Origin: Thermoplasmata archaeon
GTDB taxonomy: Archaea > Thermoplasmatota > E2 > UBA202 > JdFR-43
DNA: 8,719 nucleotides
Direction of reading: 5' to 3'
NCBI GenBank assembly: GCA_021162305.1
Contig: JAGGYX010000115.1
Coordinates: 1-8,719, forward strand
Of the stretch, positions 5,882 through 8,719 are shown in pieces. Each line of letters starts with the position of its first letter. Position 1 is the stretch's first letter. Both the position numbers and the translations under genes were made by a program. Below the pieces are notes generated by a model that was not told where the DNA came from, made no database searches, and was given only the letters and a program-made list of their open reading frames with translations.

Positions 5882-6339
5882 TAAGCTTTTTGATATGCTT
5901 CTGCCAGCAGCCTGTATTCTCCAATGCCTGTAACTTTTATGACTATTTTCCAGTTGCCGGGCTTTGGATCATCGAAGTATAAAAAATCATCGTATTTATA
6001 TGATTTTGCCAGTGTTATATAATCTCTTGTTACATTTTCTTCTGGAGTAACTATTGTAAAGTTGAGATATCCAATTGGCTTTGAAAAATTTACATGTATA
6101 TAAATATGAAGATATTTTGTTCCATTTTCTATGTTAAAAGGAAAGTATTCTTCCTTACCAAGATTTTTATTCAATATGTCAAACAATCCAAAATCTCCTT
6201 TCTCATCAACTTTTACCCTCCATTCATATTTTTCAGGAGGCACAAAAAATCTTTTTACTTTTTCAATTTGAGGATAGGTGCATCCATTTAAAAGAGGCAG
6301 GATGAGCAGAAGCATTACTGCTATGGCTAATCTTTTCAC
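5881..6339 (-). CDS. Small putative lipoprotein of unknown function
   Basis: This 152-residue protein is exported. MKRLAIAVMLLLILPLLNGC has a basic start, a hydrophobic core and a lipobox-like LNGC, so C20 would be lipidated and hold it at the outer face of the membrane. The rest is strand-rich. The tail from FDDPKPGNWKIVIKV onward, with a GEYRLLAEAY end, resembles the final strands of PPC-type (pre-peptidase C-terminal) jelly rolls. That is a loose likeness, not a firm family call. I chose the GTG at 6337-6339 over the ATG at 6402 because it places the signal peptide at residue 1 and removes a 32-base overlap with rfcS. It follows rfcS by 31 bases and has its own TATA-like box, so it may also be transcribed alone. 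Its TAG stop ends on the first base of tRNA-Thr. Confidence 0.7.
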   Translation of the reverse strand: MKRLAIAVMLLLILPLLNGCTYPQIEKVKRFFVPPEKYEWRVKVDEKGDFGLFDILNKNLGKEEYFPFNIENGTKYLHIYIHVNFSKPIGYLNFTIVTPEENVTRDYITLAKSYKYDDFLYFDDPKPGNWKIVIKVTGIGEYRLLAEAYQKA

Positions 6340-6361
6340 TTTTAATGGAATATAAGCACAG

Positions 6362-6370
6362 TTATTAAAA
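6362..6370 (-). promoter_or_regulatory. Candidate TATA box for the lipoprotein gene (and tRNA-Thr)
   Basis: TTTTAATAA on the minus strand is centred 27 bases before the GTG at 6339 and abuts the rfcS stop codon. This gives leaderless spacing, and no Shine-Dalgarno site is present. It supports the GTG start. It would make an independent lipoprotein-tRNA transcript within the larger array. Confidence 0.4.
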
Positions 6371-7324
6371 TTACGATTTTGATAGGGCAACGAGATATGC
6401 AATCAATGCTTCAAGCTGGATTCTGTCGTTGCTTCCTTCTATAATCCTGAATTCAGTTTCTCCTATCTTATCTATTATTTGAGCCTTTTTAATTTCTGGA
6501 AGAGAAGAATCTATTATAACATTATGCAATCCCTTTATAATATCCTCTCCTGATAGACCATCTTCAATCATCATTTTATCTATCAGCTCTCTCGCCTTCA
6601 TAAAATTTCCCTTCAATGCGTATTCTATAACTTTTTTTGCCATCTCTGGTCTTGTAACACTTGCCATTTTATATACGACATCACTGTCAATATTCTTTGA
6701 AATGCTTGACGAAACCTGCAGAATGTTTATTGCCTTCCTTAAATCACCATTTGCAATATATATTATAGCTTTCATTCCATCTTCTGTTATTTCCAGCTCC
6801 TCATTTTTTGCAATTTTTTGTAAATACTTTTTCATATCCTTTTCTTCAATTGGAGAAAAACGAAAAACAACGCACCTACTCTGAATTGGCTCTATAATTT
6901 TGCTGCTGTAATTGCATGAAAGAATGAAACGGCATGTATTGCTGTATCTTTCCATTGTTCGCCTTAAAGCAGCCTGAGCATCAGCCGTCAGAGCATCAGC
7001 CTCATCAAGAAAAATTATTTTAAATGGCGCCCCTGCCAGCGGCGCCGTGCGGGCAAAATTTTTTATTCGCCCCCTTACAACTTCCAAGCCGCGTTCATCA
7101 CTTGCATTTAGCTCTTCAAAGTTTTCTCGCCATGCATCTCCGTAAAATTCTTTTGCCAGAGCTATTGCGCACGTTGTTTTTCCAGTGCCAGCAGGTCCAG
7201 CAAAAAGCATGTGTGGTATGCTCCCAGATTTAACATAGGCTTTCAAACTTTTTACAACATGCTCCTGCCCTATTATATCATCGAGTTTCGATGGTCTATA
7301 TTTTTCAACCCATATCTCATTCAT
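6371..7324 (-). CDS. rfcS: Replication factor C small subunit (clamp loader ATPase)
   Basis: This 317-residue AAA+ protein is the small subunit of the archaeal clamp loader, which opens the PCNA ring and loads it on primed DNA together with RfcL. The opening WVEKYRPSKLDDIIGQ is the family signature. Walker A is GPAGTGKT (43-50), Walker B is FLDEAD (105-110), and the arginine-finger SRC motif is at 149-151. The NASDERG stretch (73-79) is also typical. Residues of about 165-225 form the lid domain, and about 230-317 the collar helices that assemble the complex. Length is normal for the family. There is no intein, although archaeal RFC genes often carry one in the Walker A region. The start overlaps the MTH1187-family gene by 8 bases and has a GAGGG ribosome-binding site. 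RfcL is not in the window. Confidence 0.97.
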   Translation of the reverse strand: MNEIWVEKYRPSKLDDIIGQEHVVKSLKAYVKSGSIPHMLFAGPAGTGKTTCAIALAKEFYGDAWRENFEELNASDERGLEVVRGRIKNFARTAPLAGAPFKIIFLDEADALTADAQAALRRTMERYSNTCRFILSCNYSSKIIEPIQSRCVVFRFSPIEEKDMKKYLQKIAKNEELEITEDGMKAIIYIANGDLRKAINILQVSSSISKNIDSDVVYKMASVTRPEMAKKVIEYALKGNFMKARELIDKMMIEDGLSGEDIIKGLHNVIIDSSLPEIKKAQIIDKIGETEFRIIEGSNDRIQLEALIAYLVALSKS

Positions 7325-7607
7325 GGATTGCCCTCTTTTTTGATTCTATCGTAGCATCTTTGTCGAGACGATGGTCAATGCGTAAATCAATATGTATGCG
7401 ACGAGCACCCATGCCGACAATTGCATCATAAGCTTTCTTAACTGCATCAAAAATTTGTTCCAAGCTGGCAGCTTCAATGACAGTGGACATTGCTCCTGTT
7501 TCGTGTTTCAATCCAGTTGATTCAATTGCTTCTATAGCTTTTTTGACATATTTGCTCACAGATACGCCTTCAGAGGTAGGAAATATGGCAAGCTCAGCTA
7601 TTATCAT
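7317..7607 (-). CDS. MTH1187-family thiamine-binding protein (formerly DUF77/UPF0045)
   Basis: This 96-residue protein matches the small archaeal and bacterial MTH1187/YkoF-like family, a ferredoxin-like fold that assembles into oligomers and is annotated as binding thiamine. Diagnostic stretches are AELAIFPTSEGVSVSKYV (4-21), TGAMSTVIEA (37-46) and RRIHIDLRIDHR (69-80). Length is usual for the family. In-cell role is uncertain, and thiamine carriage or sensing is inferred from the family. The last eight bases overlap the start of rfcS, so the two are almost surely co-transcribed. Neither a thiamine biosynthesis gene nor a TPP riboswitch is visible nearby. A TATA-like box 25 bases upstream suggests a leaderless transcript starting here. 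Confidence 0.9.
   Translation of the reverse strand: MIIAELAIFPTSEGVSVSKYVKKAIEAIESTGLKHETGAMSTVIEAASLEQIFDAVKKAYDAIVGMGARRIHIDLRIDHRLDKDATIESKKRAIHE
7331..7335 (-). promoter_or_regulatory. rfcS: Shine-Dalgarno site for rfcS
   Basis: GAGGG on the minus strand lies six bases before the rfcS ATG at 7324, within the MTH1187-family coding region. It decides the rfcS start and shows that this internal gene uses leadered initiation. Confidence 0.6.
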
Positions 7608-7628
7608 ATTTATAAAAATGGGAGGGAG

Positions 7629-7635
7629 TTTAAAA
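7629..7635 (-). promoter_or_regulatory. Candidate TATA box for the MTH1187-family gene and rfcS
   Basis: TTTTAAA on the minus strand is centred 25 bases before the ATG at 7607, in the 36-base gap after the PKD gene. This is leaderless spacing. A second AT-rich stretch, TTTATAAA at about 7610-7617, is too close to the ATG to serve as its TATA box. Confidence 0.45.
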
Positions 7636-7643
7636 GTTTTGAG

Positions 7644-8719
7644 TTATGCTATTTTTATGTATGTGATTTCATTGCTTTCTTTGTAATTTCCTGCATTGTC
7701 ATATGCAATAACTTTTAGAGTATTTGAAAAAGATGCTGGCAATTCCTGAGGCAATTCTGCATTGTATGGTGAGACATAATCCGTCCATAGCGGCTGTCCA
7801 TTCAATATAAATTTAACATAATCTATGTCAGATGTGTCATCATGCGCATTTACAGTAGCATTGAGCTTTCCAATTATTATTGTTCTATGGAATAAAGTTG
7901 GCATGATTTGACGATTTGCAATATAAAGGTAGCCCTGTTTTGGAGTAACCAATTCCACACTTGGCTTTGTCTTATCTATTTTTATAGCCACATTCTTTTC
8001 CCCTTCAATATTTCCTGCTTTATCAACACTATAGAAATATAACTTATGAACTCCCTCAGATTTTATCTCTATTGTTCCATTATATATGTGCCAGTCTCCG
8101 TCATCTATTTTATATCTTGTATAATCTATGCCTGAAAGATTATCTGTTGCATTTAACTCCACTTCTACATCGCTTTTGCACCATCCTTCACAGCTTATAT
8201 TATAAAGTGTTAAAGGTGGCAATGTATCAAGCATGATGGTTGCATTTGTTTTATTGGATGCCCCATCATCATCATATACTGTAAGATTTACAACATATAT
8301 GCCATCCTTTCCGTATTCATGCGTTACAATGCATCCATTTGAGGTATTTCCATCTCCAAATTCCCAGTGACATGAGGAGATGGAACCATCATCGTCGTAA
8401 CTGGCAGACACAAAAGTAACATTGCTCTCATTGTATAGTCTTGTTCCTCCAATGATGGCGTGCGGCGCCACATTGGCAATTGTGATTGTTTTTGTCAGAG
8501 ATAGAATGCTGCCATTTTCGAGTATTATTACAAGCCTCACCTGATATTTGCCATCATCTTCATAGCGATGCCATGGATTTTGCTGGATTGAGCTGTTCCC
8601 GTCGCCGAAATACCACATCCACGCAATTATATTGCCTTGTGACTCTTCAATGAAATGAATATCCTGCAGATCCGTTGGATTTGATGGTGTCCAGCTGAAG
8701 TCAACAGATGGAGCTGCTA
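7644..8719 (-). CDS. Partial extracellular PKD/Ig-domain surface protein (N-terminus beyond window edge)
   Basis: The open frame continues past base 8719, so 357 C-terminal residues are visible and the true start lies outside. The Met at 8618 falls inside a PKD domain and is not a start. Visible residues 1-84 are a PKD domain with WYFGDGNSS (35-43) and NPWHRYEDDGKYQVRL. Residues 85-165 are a second PKD domain with WEFGDGNTS and VYDDDGAS. Residues 166-250 resemble an OmpL47-type Ig repeat (YKIDDGDWHIYNGTIEI, YSVDKAGN). Residues of about 253-357 are an Ig-like domain resembling the C-terminus of the C25 peptidase at 107-2203. Many N-x-S/T sites suggest surface glycosylation. C116 and C129 in PKD2, and C176 and C180 in the next domain, could form disulfides. 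PKD domains usually mediate adhesion or polymer binding. Any enzymatic domain would lie upstream. No C-terminal anchor is seen. Confidence 0.88.
   Translation of the reverse strand, partial: AAPSVDFSWTPSNPTDLQDIHFIEESQGNIIAWMWYFGDGNSSIQQNPWHRYEDDGKYQVRLVIILENGSILSLTKTITIANVAPHAIIGGTRLYNESNVTFVSASYDDDGSISSCHWEFGDGNTSNGCIVTHEYGKDGIYVVNLTVYDDDGASNKTNATIMLDTLPPLTLYNISCEGWCKSDVEVELNATDNLSGIDYTRYKIDDGDWHIYNGTIEIKSEGVHKLYFYSVDKAGNIEGEKNVAIKIDKTKPSVELVTPKQGYLYIANRQIMPTLFHRTIIIGKLNATVNAHDDTSDIDYVKFILNGQPLWTDYVSPYNAELPQELPASFSNTLKVIAYDNAGNYKESNEITYIKIA

Noticed and set aside
5881..6402. Lipoprotein start at the ATG at 6402 (173 residues)
   Set aside because: It would put 21 non-signal-like residues before the signal peptide and overlap rfcS by 32 bases. 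The GTG at 6339 gives a clean lipoprotein signal and matches a TATA box at -27.
6371..7324. Intein in rfcS
   Set aside because: The Walker A region is uninterrupted and the length of 317 residues is normal for the family.
7644..8618. PKD gene starting at the Met at 8618
   Set aside because: The frame stays open to the window edge and the residues before this Met complete the PKD domain, so the gene is partial.
1..8719. CRISPR array, insertion sequence or defence island
   Set aside because: No regularly spaced repeats, transposase, terminal inverted repeats or target duplications were seen. The HD protein has no Cas or toxin neighbour.

Overview
The window looks like a piece of a Thermoplasmata-type euryarchaeal genome. 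The archaeal signs are a replication factor C small subunit (RfcS), an MTH1187-type thiamine-binding protein, an archaeal-type tRNA intron with a bulge-helix-bulge motif and no encoded CCA, and TATA-box promoters set about 25 bases from start codons. The DNA is AT-rich. A secreted gingipain-like C25 peptidase and a PKD/Ig-type surface protein fit protein-degrading sediment archaea such as the MBG-D/Thermoprofundales group. That placement is an inference, because no rRNA is present.

Layout. Bases 107-3031 (+) hold a secreted C25 peptidase followed at once by a radical SAM protein of the spore-photolyase-like (SPL) family. Bases 3028-3933 (-) hold an HD-domain phosphohydrolase that converges on, and overlaps, the SPL gene. 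A short divergent promoter region (about 3934-3987) contains a 16-bp palindrome and a symmetric TATA box. Bases 3988-5524 (+) hold two overlapping PP-loop ATPase genes, a TtuA/Ncs6-like protein without the usual N-terminal zinc finger and a LarE-like sulfur transferase. Bases 5525-5737 are non-coding with two hairpins. Bases 5738-8719 (-) form one array read right to left: a partial PKD/Ig-domain surface protein, the MTH1187-family protein, rfcS, a small putative lipoprotein, and an intron-containing tRNA-Thr(CGU).

How the genes work together. The two PP-loop proteins are translationally coupled and look like a sulfur-transfer pair. The peptidase and the PKD protein, at opposite ends, carry similar C-terminal Ig-like domains and may share a surface-display or substrate-binding module. 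The lipoprotein stop codon shares its last base with nucleotide 1 of the tRNA, which links the fate of the mRNA to tRNA 5' processing if the two are co-transcribed. Genes at the head of a unit tend to have a TATA-like box at leaderless spacing, whereas larE and rfcS, inside units, have Shine-Dalgarno sites.

I did not find a complete, clearly new multi-gene system. The strongest leads are the TtuA-like/LarE-like pair, the one-base stop codon/tRNA overlap, the shared C-terminal domain and the palindromic divergent promoter.
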